NCBI RefSeq assembly: GCF_001545075.1
Contig: NZ_FCOB02000002.1
Location: 266,479 to 330,478, forward strand
Source of the DNA: Caballeronia ptereochthonis
GTDB lineage: Bacteria; Pseudomonadota; Gammaproteobacteria; Burkholderiales; Burkholderiaceae
Length of the DNA: 64,000 bases
Direction: 5' to 3'
Shown here: positions 1 to 7,495 of the stretch, piece by piece
Layout of the letters: every line of letters starts with the position of its first letter
How positions within the stretch are numbered: the stretch's first letter is position 1
Translations under genes and position numbers: made by a program
Notes under the pieces: model-generated
The model's input: only the letters and a program-made list of their open reading frames with translations
What the model was told of the DNA's origin: nothing
Database searches by the model: none

Positions 1-35
1 ACACCAATAGACCACTAAGAATTCAGGATTCCACG
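1..35. repeat. Right half of dispersed palindromic repeat (copy A)
   Basis: The bases AATAGACCACTAAGAATTC and the following CAGGATTCCACGAAA match the right arm of the long inverted repeat at 41681-41757 almost exactly. The left arm would lie before the window start. The repeat abuts a truncated acetyltransferase gene, so it may mark the point where that gene lost its 5' part. Confidence 0.75.
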
Positions 36-128
36 AAAACACAGGCAAACTCCTTCGCGGCCCAGGCGAAAAACGAGCACCTGATCGACGAAGCGGAACA
101 CAACAACGGCAACCTTCTACTGACGACA

Positions 129-814
129 TCGAGAAAAACGTTCTGGCAAAGCCCTCGCCCATGGCTAAAAGCGCCCGCATCGAGCGAAATACCTCTGCGC
201 TATACGGAAACGAACGGCAGAACCCACCCCGTGAGGCCGAAGAACACCGAAGGCACCATCTACGAACGCCATTTCCCGCAGATCGACATGACCTTCAGCC
301 TGCGCACGGCCGACCCCGAAGCCGATTCGGAAGTCTTCAGCGCATGGATGAACCTCGATCGCGTCGCGCACTTCTGGGACCAGCGCGGCACGCGCGCCGA
401 GCATGCGGCCTACCTCGCGGAGCGCCGCGAAGATCCGCACATGCACCCGATGATCGGCTACTTTGTCGACAAGCCCTTCGGCTACTTCGAGTTCTGTTGG
501 GCGAAGGAAGACCGCCTCGGCCCTTCTACGATGCAGGCGATTTCGATCGCGGCCTGCATCTGCTGATCGGCGATGCGCAATTCCAGAGCGCGGGCAAGCT
601 GAAGGCGTGGTGGAGCGGCGTGCTGCATTACATGTTCATCGACGATCCGCGCACGGAACGGCTCGTCGGCGTACCGGGCATCGATCACGTCCGGCACATC
701 GCCTACATGCATCGCATGGGCTTCTACACGCTCAAGGAATTCGACTTCCCACACAAGCGCGCCGCGTTCACCGTGATGGAACGCGAGAAGTTCTTCAACG
801 ATTTCCGTTTCTGA
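129..814 (+). pseudogene. Siderophore-type GNAT acetyltransferase, frameshifted and 5'-truncated
   Basis: Two overlapping frames together read as one GNAT protein of the aerobactin/alcaligin acetyltransferase type (IucB/AlcB-like), which acylates hydroxylamines in hydroxamate siderophore synthesis. The first frame gives FWQSPRPWL, then QIDMTFSLRTADPEAD and WAKEDRLGP. The second continues with FYDAGDFDRGLHLLIGD and ends EFDFPHKRAAF..FFNDFRF at the stop at 812-814. The switch is at about 522-524, where one base is missing from the codon after GGC (CCCTTC instead of CCNTTC). The first frame is open back to the window edge with no ATG, and a palindromic repeat sits where the N-terminal part should be. 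No other siderophore gene is in the window. Loss of function is inferred from the frameshift; a sequencing error is possible but would not restore the 5' end. Confidence 0.8.
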
Positions 815-942
815 CGCCGCACCTCGCGCGAGGGAAGACAACGGCGGCACGTCAAGCTGCGCGCCGACGCCGTGGGCCGTATACTGGCCGGCATCGCGGC
901 ACGATGAACGCGACCACCGGCCATAACCTTCCCTCAGTCACC

Positions 943-2082
943 ATGTCCCTCATCAACTACATCACGCAGATTCAATTCGATTTCGGCGCGGTGCGCCTGC
1001 TTGCGAGCGAGTGCGAGCGCATCGGCATTCGCCGTCCGTTGATCGTGACCGACGCCGGCATTCGCGCGGCAGGCCTCGTCGACAAGGTGCTCGACGCGCT
1101 CGGTTCCTCGTCTCCCGTGCCGGTGTTCGACGCGACGCCGCCGAATCCGAACGAAGCCGCCGTGCGCGCCGCCGTGGCCATATACAAGGAGCACGACTGC
1201 GACGGCGTGATCGCGGTGGGCGGCGGTTCGTCGATCGATCTCGCGAAGGGCGTGGCCGTCTGCGCGACGCACGAAGGCCCGCTGCAAAGCTTCGCGGTGA
1301 TCGAGGGCGGCCTTGCCCGCATCACGGCGAAGACCGCACCCGTCATCGCGATTCCGACGACGGCGGGCACCGGCAGCGAAGTCGGCCGCGGCGCGATCCT
1401 GATTCTCGACGACGGCCGCAAGGTCGGCGTGATCTCTCCGCATGTCGTGCCGAAAGTCGCGATCTGCGATCCCGAACTGACGCTCGGCCTGCCGCCGATG
1501 CTCACGGCCGCGACCGGCATGGACGCCATCGCGCACTGCCTCGAAACCTTCATGGCGCCGGCGTTCAATCCGCCCGCCGACGGCATCGCGCTCGACGGCC
1601 TGTGGCGCGCGTGGCGTCACATCGAGCGGGCGACGCGCGACGGCTCCGACCGCACCGCGCGCTTGAACATGATGAGCGCGTCGATGCAGGGCGCGCTCGC
1701 GTTCCAGAAGGGCCTGGGCTGCGTGCACAGCCTGAGCCACTCGCTTGGCGGCATCAATCCGAAGCTGCATCACGGCACGCTCAACGCCATCTTTCTGCCG
1801 GCGGTGATCGCATTCAACAGCAGCGCGCCGTCGATGCGGGAAGAGGGCAAACTCGACCGCATGGCGCAGGCAATGGGCCTGAAATCGGGCAGCGAAGTCG
1901 GCGAAGCCGTGCGTGCGATGACCGCGTCGCTCGGCTTGCCGCGCGGCCTCGCCGAACTCGGCGTGACGCGCGAGTCGTTCCCGCGCATCATCGCCGGCGC
2001 GCTGAAGGATCACAGTCATAAGACGAATCCGCGCGAAGCGTCGAGCGCGGACTACGAGGCTATGCTGGAGGCGTCGATGTAA
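943..2082 (+). CDS. Iron-containing alcohol dehydrogenase family protein
   Basis: A 379-residue member of the group III (Fe-dependent) alcohol dehydrogenases, NAD(P)-dependent cytosolic enzymes that interconvert alcohols and aldehydes. Visible signatures are the nucleotide-binding GGGSSIDLAKG region, the TTAGTGSEV segment, and the metal-site stretch GMDAIAHCLE with later histidines in CVHSLSHSLGG and LHHGTLNAI. The length is normal for the family. I chose ATG 943 (MSLINYITQIQFDFGA) because family similarity begins there; the frame is open far upstream and ATG 904 is an alternative. No strong ribosome site precedes either start. The substrate cannot be told from sequence; 4-hydroxybutyrate-type dehydrogenases are among the closest-looking relatives. 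Confidence 0.88.
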   Translation: MSLINYITQIQFDFGAVRLLASECERIGIRRPLIVTDAGIRAAGLVDKVLDALGSSSPVPVFDATPPNPNEAAVRAAVAIYKEHDCDGVIAVGGGSSIDLAKGVAVCATHEGPLQSFAVIEGGLARITAKTAPVIAIPTTAGTGSEVGRGAILILDDGRKVGVISPHVVPKVAICDPELTLGLPPMLTAATGMDAIAHCLETFMAPAFNPPADGIALDGLWRAWRHIERATRDGSDRTARLNMMSASMQGALAFQKGLGCVHSLSHSLGGINPKLHHGTLNAIFLPAVIAFNSSAPSMREEGKLDRMAQAMGLKSGSEVGEAVRAMTASLGLPRGLAELGVTRESFPRIIAGALKDHSHKTNPREASSADYEAMLEASM

Positions 2083-2185
2083 CCTCGAAACGGCGCCCCG
2101 GTCGATATGGGGCCGGAGCGCCGACGGCGTTGCGGCGGGCGATTTGCGGCATTGCAACATGGATCTAGGGGAAAACCCTTGGGTC

Positions 2186-2194
2186 TGTTACAAT
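2186..2194 (+). promoter_or_regulatory. Extended -10 promoter candidate
   Basis: TGTTACAAT has the TGn motif directly before a TACAAT hexamer, about 25 bases ahead of the start codon at 2219. No good -35 hexamer is seen 16-18 bases upstream, which fits an extended -10 promoter. Confidence 0.4.
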
Positions 2195-2218
2195 ATCGCA
2201 AAGTTTGAGGAACAGATC

Positions 2219-2425
2219 ATGCGCCGCCGCTACGAAGTGCTCGAAAAAGCCGCCTTTGCCCTGCTCACGCTGTCCGCCGTGCTGGACGCAAGCTACATCA
2301 CCTGGGAAAAGCACCCCAATTTCCGCGAAAACGTCACGGAAATCGTGCGCCTGAGCTCGGACTTGTCGCTGGCGAATCCGGGCGTCGGAGAGCCGACGCC
2401 GCTGGTTCCGATGGCGTTCAACTAA
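2219..2425 (+). CDS. Small hypothetical protein, 68 aa
   Basis: The ORF begins MRRRYEVLEKAAFALLTLSAV and ends VPMAFN. I place the start at ATG 2219 because AGGA lies 7 bases upstream; longer starts in this frame lack a ribosome site. It has a basic N-terminus followed by a short hydrophobic stretch (about residues 11-24), which could be a signal anchor. The rest is soluble and rich in polar residues. It has its own promoter candidate at 2186-2194. I do not recognise the family and assign no function. Confidence 0.55.
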   Translation: MRRRYEVLEKAAFALLTLSAVLDASYITWEKHPNFRENVTEIVRLSSDLSLANPGVGEPTPLVPMAFN

Positions 2426-2551
2426 GCTTCCGGTCTTCGGCGCGCCACCGCGCCCGCCGCTTCAAGCCACATACAGGTTATTCGGCCCGCCGCCCCACGG
2501 CGCGCGCCGGCTGCTTTATGCTGGCGGCTTCCCACGCCGTAGCCGCCAAGC

Positions 2552-3463
2552 ATGTCCTCCGCTCTCCATTCCGACGCCGCATTCGGCGATCAGCTCCGCA
2601 GCTTCGCCCGCGCGATCGGGCAGATCGTGCTTCAGCGCAACGCCGCGACAGGCGCGCTGCTGTTTCTCGCCGTGCTGTGCGCGAGCCCGCGACTCGCGTG
2701 CGGGCTCCTGACCGGCACGCTGACGGGCAATGTCATCAGCGTCATCATCGAAGATGCGGACGCGCCCGCTTTCCGCGACGATCTCTACGGCTTCAACGGC
2801 GCGCTCGCCGCGCTCGCCGCCTTCACGTTCATCGGCGATGCGTCTCGGGCTGCCGCCGTCGCGATCGTCGCGGCGATGAGCGCGACCTTTCTCGCCCACA
2901 AGCTCACGCGCATTCTCGCGCGCCACGCCTTGCCGATCTTCTCCAGCCCGGCCATCATCGTGACCTGGTGCTGGCTGCCGCTGTTCGCCGATCGCGGCGA
3001 CACGGGCGCGATTCCGCCCGTCGCCGCCGGCTTCATCCCGATGCTTCAGGCTGCGTTCGCGGGTCTCGCGCCGATCACGTTCGCAACCGGCGCGCTCGCG
3101 GGCGGACTCATTGCGGCCGGGCTTCTCGCCGCGCGGCCGTCGCAGGCGGGCTGGGCGCTCACCGGCAGCGCGCTCGGTGCGGCGCTGCATGGGCTCGGCG
3201 GCGCGAGCGACGCCGTCGTGCTCTCGGGCGCGTGCGGTTTCAATGCGGCGCTTGCGGCGCTCGCGGCCGCGCCGATCGGCAAGCGTTATGCATTGCTGGC
3301 CATCGTTGCCGCCGTGCTGATCGAGCGCCTGATCGACTGCCTCGGCATCGCCGCGCTGACCGCGCCGTTCGTGCTGGCTTCGTGGGCGGTCATCGCGCTT
3401 CGGCGGCGTCTGTCCGGAACATCGAAACAAGGAGATTCGCATGTCGTTCACCCACACGCCTGA
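2552..3463 (+). CDS. Urea transporter family protein
   Basis: A 303-residue, very hydrophobic integral membrane protein of the urea transporter (UT/SLC14, Pfam UT) family, which passes urea down its gradient through a two-fold pseudo-symmetric channel. The family motifs YGFNGALAALAAF (first half) and CGFNAALAALAAAPIG (second half) are both present, as is LPIFSSPAIIVTWCWLP, which corresponds to the LPxxTxPF-type signature. Its last 23 bases overlap the class II aldolase gene, so the two are probably co-transcribed. No urease gene is in the window, so the link to urea use here is open. The ribosome site before ATG 2552 is weak. Confidence 0.88.
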   Translation: MSSALHSDAAFGDQLRSFARAIGQIVLQRNAATGALLFLAVLCASPRLACGLLTGTLTGNVISVIIEDADAPAFRDDLYGFNGALAALAAFTFIGDASRAAAVAIVAAMSATFLAHKLTRILARHALPIFSSPAIIVTWCWLPLFADRGDTGAIPPVAAGFIPMLQAAFAGLAPITFATGALAGGLIAAGLLAARPSQAGWALTGSALGAALHGLGGASDAVVLSGACGFNAALAALAAAPIGKRYALLAIVAAVLIERLIDCLGIAALTAPFVLASWAVIALRRRLSGTSKQGDSHVVHPHA

Positions 3464-4217
3464 GCACAGGATCGCGGAATGCGGGCCGCGCTCGGAGGCC
3501 GAGCAAGCCACGCGCGTGGATCTCGCCGCCGCGTACCGGCTCGTCGCGCTCAATGGCTGGGACGATGTCGTCTACACACATATTTCCGCGAGCGTGCCGG
3601 GCGAGCCCGGGCGCTTTCTCATCAATCCGTTCGGGCTTTCGTTCGATGAAGTCACGGCGTCGAACCTCGTGAAGATCGATATCGACGGCAACGTGATCGG
3701 CGAAAGCGCGCATCCGGTGAACGCGACGGGCTTCGCGCTGCACGCGGCCGTGCACCGCGCGCGCGAGGACGCCGCATGCGTGATGCACCTGCATGTGCGC
3801 GAGGCGATTGCGGTCTCGACGCAGCCTAACGGCCTGCTGCCCGCGTCGCAACACGCGATGCGCTTTCATGGCCATCTCGCGTATCACGACTACGAAGGCC
3901 TCGCGTTTTCGCCGGCCGAAGGCGGGCGGCTGGTGGCGAGCCTCGGCGCGCATCGCGCGATGCTGTTGCGCAATCACGGCCCGCTCACGCTCGGGCGCAC
4001 CATCGCCGAGGCTTACGTGCTGATGGATATGCTCATCAAGGCATGCGATATTCAGCTGCGCGCGCTCGCGGGCGTGGGCAAGATGATCATGCCGACGCCG
4101 GAAGTCGTCACCCGCACCGCGGCGCAATTGCACGACGACGACGCCATCGAAGGCGCGCTCGAATGGCCCGCGCTGCTGCGCAAGCTGGACCGCATCGACG
4201 CGTCGTATCGCGACTGA
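3441..4217 (+). CDS. Class II aldolase/adducin family protein
   Basis: A 258-residue protein of the class II aldolase/adducin head fold. Metal-dependent members cleave or epimerise sugar phosphates and others decarboxylate small acids. The segment WDDVVYTHISASVPG near residues 34-48, the metal-binding pair HLHVREAIA and the later LLRNHGPLTLG are typical. A good AAGGAG ribosome site precedes ATG 3441 even though this start lies inside the urea transporter gene. It is followed 26 bases later by a small tautomerase. The exact substrate is unknown. Confidence 0.9.
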   Translation: MSFTHTPEHRIAECGPRSEAEQATRVDLAAAYRLVALNGWDDVVYTHISASVPGEPGRFLINPFGLSFDEVTASNLVKIDIDGNVIGESAHPVNATGFALHAAVHRAREDAACVMHLHVREAIAVSTQPNGLLPASQHAMRFHGHLAYHDYEGLAFSPAEGGRLVASLGAHRAMLLRNHGPLTLGRTIAEAYVLMDMLIKACDIQLRALAGVGKMIMPTPEVVTRTAAQLHDDDAIEGALEWPALLRKLDRIDASYRD

Positions 4218-4243
4218 ATTCAACCCGACAGGAGATCAACGGA

Positions 4244-4429
4244 ATGCCGACATTCAACATTCAGCTGTTCGAAGGTCGCACGGCGGAAGAGAAGCGCAAG
4301 TTCGTCGAGGCGATCACGCGCACGACCTGCGAGACGCTCGGCTGCGAGCCGGGCTCGGTGGACATCATTCTGACCGACGTGAAACGCGAGAACTGGGCGA
4401 CCGCGGGCAAGCTCTGGTCGGAACAGTGA
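4244..4429 (+). CDS. 4-oxalocrotonate tautomerase family protein
   Basis: A 61-residue protein starting MPTFNIQLFEGRT, so Pro2 (Pro1 after methionine removal) can act as the catalytic base typical of the tautomerase superfamily. The length and the EGRTAEEKRKFVEAITR segment match 4-OT-like enzymes. AGGAG at 4230-4234 sets the start. It is the last gene of the urea transporter/aldolase operon and is followed at once by a perfect 34-bp palindrome. Confidence 0.9.
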   Translation: MPTFNIQLFEGRTAEEKRKFVEAITRTTCETLGCEPGSVDIILTDVKRENWATAGKLWSEQ

Positions 4430-4435
4430 GCGCCT

Positions 4436-4469
4436 GGGCGCGCGCACGCCGGCCGGCGTGCGCGCGCCC
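4436..4469. terminator. Perfect 34-bp palindrome between convergent genes
   Basis: Two 17-base arms, GGGCGCGCGCACGCCGG and its exact reverse complement, meet with no spacer. It fills the 45-base gap between the tautomerase stop (4429) and the glcB stop (4475). There is no T-run on either strand, so it is not a canonical intrinsic terminator, but its position suggests a two-way transcription barrier. Confidence 0.6.
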
Positions 4470-4474
4470 TCACA

Positions 4475-6652
4475 TTACATCGACTGCTTCGCGGCGAGAC
4501 GGAACTTGTGCAGCAGCGGTTCCGTGTAGCCGTTGGGTTGCGTGCGGCCTTCGAACACGAGGGCGCACGCAGCCTTGAACGCGAACGAGCTGTCGAAGGC
4601 GGGCGCCATCGGGCGATAGGTCGGATCGGCTTCGTTCTGCTTGTCGACGACAGCCGCCATGCGTTCGAGCGTCTTGCGAACCTGCTCTTCCGTGACGATG
4701 CCGTGACGCAGCCAGTTCGCGATGTGCTGGCTGGAGATGCGCAGCGTCGCGCGGTCTTCCATCAGGCCGACATCGTGGATGTCGGGCACCTTCGAGCAGC
4801 CGACGCCCTGATCGATCCAGCGCACCACATAACCGAGAATGCCCTGCGCGTTGTTCTCGATTTCGTTCCTGATGTCCTCTTCCGACCAAGACGGCTTGTC
4901 GACGACGGGAATCGTCAGCAGACCGTCGAGCAGCTCGTTCTTCTGGCTGTCGTAGTCGACGCTCTCGAGCTCCTGCTGAACCTGCTGCACGTCGACCATG
5001 TGATAGTGCAGCGCGTGCAACGTGGCCGCCGTGGGCGAGGGCACCCATGCGGTGTTCGCGCCTGCCCGCGGATGCGCGATCTTCTGCTCGAGCATCGCGT
5101 GCATCAGATCGGGCATCGCCCACATGCCCTTGCCGATCTGCGCGCGCCCGCGCAGGCCCGTGTTCAGGCCGACGAGCACGTTGCTGCGCTCATAGGCGTT
5201 GATCCACTTCGACGACTTCATGTCGCCCTTGCGCATCATCGGGCCGGCTTCCATCGACGAATGCATCTCGTCGCCGGTGCGATCCAGGAAGCCCGTGTTG
5301 ATGAACGCGACGCGCGGACCCGCCGCCGCGATGCACGCCTTCAGGTTGACGCTCGTGCGGCGCTCCTCGTCCATGATGCCCATCTTGATCGTGTGACGCG
5401 GCAGGCCGAGCAGGTCTTCGACGCGCGAGAAGAGTTCGTCCGCGAACGCGACTTCGGCGGGCCCATGCATCTTCGGCTTCACGATGTAGATGGAACCCGT
5501 GCGCGAGTTCATCTTGTTCTTGAGGTCATGCATTGCGCCGAGCGTGGTCATCACGGCGTCGAGGATGCCTTCCGGCACTTCGTTGCCGTCGCGGTCGAGC
5601 ACGGCGGGGTTCGTCATCAGATGGCCGACGTTGCGGATGAACAGGAGCGAACGGCCGTGCAGCCTGACGGTCGAGCCGTCGGGCGCGGTGTATTCGCGGT
5701 CCGGATTCATGCTGCGCGTGAAGGTCTTGCCGTTCTTCGTCACCTGCTCCGACAGATGGCCCTGCATCAGGCCGAGCCAGTTGCGATAGAGCTGCGTCTT
5801 GTCGGCGGCGTCGACAGCCGCGACCGAATCCTCACAGTCGATGATCGTGCTGACCGCCGCTTCGATCAGCACGTCCTTCACGTGCGCCGCATCCGTCTTG
5901 CCGATGGGATTGTTCGCGTCGATCTGAATCTCGAAGTGCAGGTCGTTGTGCTTGAGCAGGATGCCGCTGGGCGCGCTCGCATCGCCCTGATAGCCCGCGA
6001 ACTGTTCGGCGTTTTCGAGGCCGCTCTTGCTGCCGTCCTTCAGCGTGACGACGAGCTTGCCCTGCTCGACGCTGTACTTCGTCGCATCGGCGTGCGAGCC
6101 GTGCGCGAGGGGCGCGTTGTCGTCGAGGAAGGCGCGCGCATAGGCGATCACCTTGGCGCCGCGCTTCGGATTGAACTGGGCGGTGCGCTCGGCGCCGTCG
6201 CTTTCGTCGATGGCGTCGGTGCCGTAGAGCGCGTCATAGAGACTGCCCCAGCGCGCGTTGGCCGCGTTCAGCGCATAGCGCAGGTTGGAGAGCGGCACGA
6301 CCAGCTGCGGGCCGGCCTGCTCGGCGATCTCGCGATCGACGTTGGCGGTGCTCGCCTGCACGTGGGCGGGCGCGGGCACGATATAGCCGATCTCTTCGAG
6401 AAACTTGCGATAGGCGCGCAGATCGCGCACCGGGCCGGGATTGTTGCGATGCCAGTTGTCGAGTTCGGACTGCAGGCGGTCGCGCTCGGCGAGCAGCGCG
6501 CGGTTCTTGGGGGCGAGGTCGTGCACCAGCGCATCGAATCCCTTCCAGAAGGACGCACTGTCGACGCCCGTGCCGGGGATGGCTTCCTCATCGACGAACT
6601 TCGCCAGGCTCGCGTCGACCTGCAGGCCGTGTTGTTTGATCATGTCGTTCAT
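4475..6652 (-). CDS. glcB: Malate synthase G
   Basis: A 725-residue protein matching malate synthase isoform G, which condenses glyoxylate with acetyl-CoA to give malate in the glyoxylate/glycolate pathway. Recognisable segments include [16 protein letters not shown], the [17 protein letters not shown] stretch, [17 protein letters not shown] (active-site region) and the C-terminal [16 protein letters not shown] end. The start is ATG 6652 ([16 protein letters not shown]), which gives the usual family length. The frame continues open upstream into a frameshifted hepT remnant, producing a 902-codon ORF that should not be taken as one protein without evidence. A LysR-type regulator often seen beside glcB is absent here. 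Confidence 0.95.
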   Translation of the reverse strand: MNDMIKQHGLQVDASLAKFVDEEAIPGTGVDSASFWKGFDALVHDLAPKNRALLAERDRLQSELDNWHRNNPGPVRDLRAYRKFLEEIGYIVPAPAHVQASTANVDREIAEQAGPQLVVPLSNLRYALNAANARWGSLYDALYGTDAIDESDGAERTAQFNPKRGAKVIAYARAFLDDNAPLAHGSHADATKYSVEQGKLVVTLKDGSKSGLENAEQFAGYQGDASAPSGILLKHNDLHFEIQIDANNPIGKTDAAHVKDVLIEAAVSTIIDCEDSVAAVDAADKTQLYRNWLGLMQGHLSEQVTKNGKTFTRSMNPDREYTAPDGSTVRLHGRSLLFIRNVGHLMTNPAVLDRDGNEVPEGILDAVMTTLGAMHDLKNKMNSRTGSIYIVKPKMHGPAEVAFADELFSRVEDLLGLPRHTIKMGIMDEERRTSVNLKACIAAAGPRVAFINTGFLDRTGDEMHSSMEAGPMMRKGDMKSSKWINAYERSNVLVGLNTGLRGRAQIGKGMWAMPDLMHAMLEQKIAHPRAGANTAWVPSPTAATLHALHYHMVDVQQVQQELESVDYDSQKNELLDGLLTIPVVDKPSWSEEDIRNEIENNAQGILGYVVRWIDQGVGCSKVPDIHDVGLMEDRATLRISSQHIANWLRHGIVTEEQVRKTLERMAAVVDKQNEADPTYRPMAPAFDSSFAFKAACALVFEGRTQPNGYTEPLLHKFRLAAKQSM

Positions 6653-6816
6653 GGGCACTCCGGCTGATTTTTCTGCTACACAGGGGTTTTGGGGTGGGCT
6701 GGCCACTATGGTAGCGCGTCTTGGGAGAGGATCGAACCCCAGGAAGGAGGCAAGCGGTGTGCCAGGGGGTGTCCGTGCCGGCGACGGCTGGAACGCGGGA
6801 AAAGGCGCTGGGGCTG

Positions 6817-7183
6817 TTAGCCGCGAGTTTGCAGACTTTCTGCGAGGGACTGAAATTGCAGCAGGAGAGCGCGGAGGTCTTCCCGGATCGTCGCCCAGAT
6901 GACGTTCATGTCGATCTTGGAAATAGCCGTGCGCAAGCGCGTTGCGCATTTCGTAAGCGGATAAAAAAGGAACTTCGGGGTGCAGCAGCAAAGGCGGGGA
7001 AGTGCGGTCGAATATTCTGCTGGCCTCCCCGATGACCTCGAGATTGCGAATGACGGCGTCCTGAAGCAGTTCGTCTTGCAGAAAGGCGGTTTCGTCGATT
7101 CCGCCGGTATAGCGGCTGATGCGTTCGATTGCCGTAATGACTTGGCTCACGTGATCAGTCAGCGCGTGTGCGTCGCGGCCCAT
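6817..7183 (-). pseudogene. HepT-like (DUF86) toxin remnant, frameshifted
   Basis: The reading begins [22 protein letters not shown] and contains [15 protein letters not shown] and the RNxxxHxY nuclease-type motif as RNALAHGY. One extra base at 6919-6920 (TTCCAAG where TTCAAG is expected) shifts the frame. In the other frame the expected tail [14 protein letters not shown] and [17 protein letters not shown] follows, ending at TAA 6817-6819. HepT proteins are the HEPN toxins of MntA-HepT systems. The RN..H motif precedes the lesion, but the C-terminal helix is lost in frame, and without it the frame runs on into glcB. Its partner antitoxin is also damaged. Confidence 0.8.
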
Positions 7184-7451
7184 ACTGGAATGGCGTCCGC
7201 AATGCGCGCAACTCGTGGCGCATTGCTCCGATGTCGAGCATCGTGGTCTTGGGCGTCGGATCGATCAGCAAATCGAGGTCGCTGTCTTCCGTGTCTTGCC
7301 CGCGCGCGACGGAACCGAACACCCGCGCGTTCGATGCGCGATGGGCTTCGACGCATAGCGTTACTTCATTCCCGATGCGCCAATGCGTGGTCCAGGCGTT
7401 CGGAGAAATGAAAGCAACTCGGCCAGGAATCAAGCCCGGCTTCCATGCCAA
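7155..7451 (-). pseudogene. MntA-like nucleotidyltransferase antitoxin, C-terminally truncated
   Basis: The frame carries the minimal nucleotidyltransferase motif as [21 protein letters not shown] (GSx10DxD), the active site by which MntA antitoxins AMPylate HepT. After MRHELRAL the expected LLGVPVDVLT-type C-terminal region is missing and the frame instead ends in [10 protein letters not shown], overlapping the start of hepT by 29 bases. This looks like an internal deletion that removed the end of mntA. The N-terminus before HRASNARVFG is also unusual, and no convincing start or ribosome site is visible. Confidence 0.65.
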
Positions 7452-7495
7452 TACAGCTCACGAAAGACCGGGCTCGAACGGCAACCCACGACTCG

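Noticed and set aside
4508..6667. 719-codon ORF antisense to glcB
   Set aside because: Composition is arginine/alanine/histidine-rich with no recognisable domain; it mirrors the codon structure of glcB in GC-rich DNA.
4475..7183. A single 902-codon ORF read as one large protein
   Set aside because: The C-terminal 725 residues are a full malate synthase G with its own normal start; the upstream part is frameshifted hepT and non-coding sequence.
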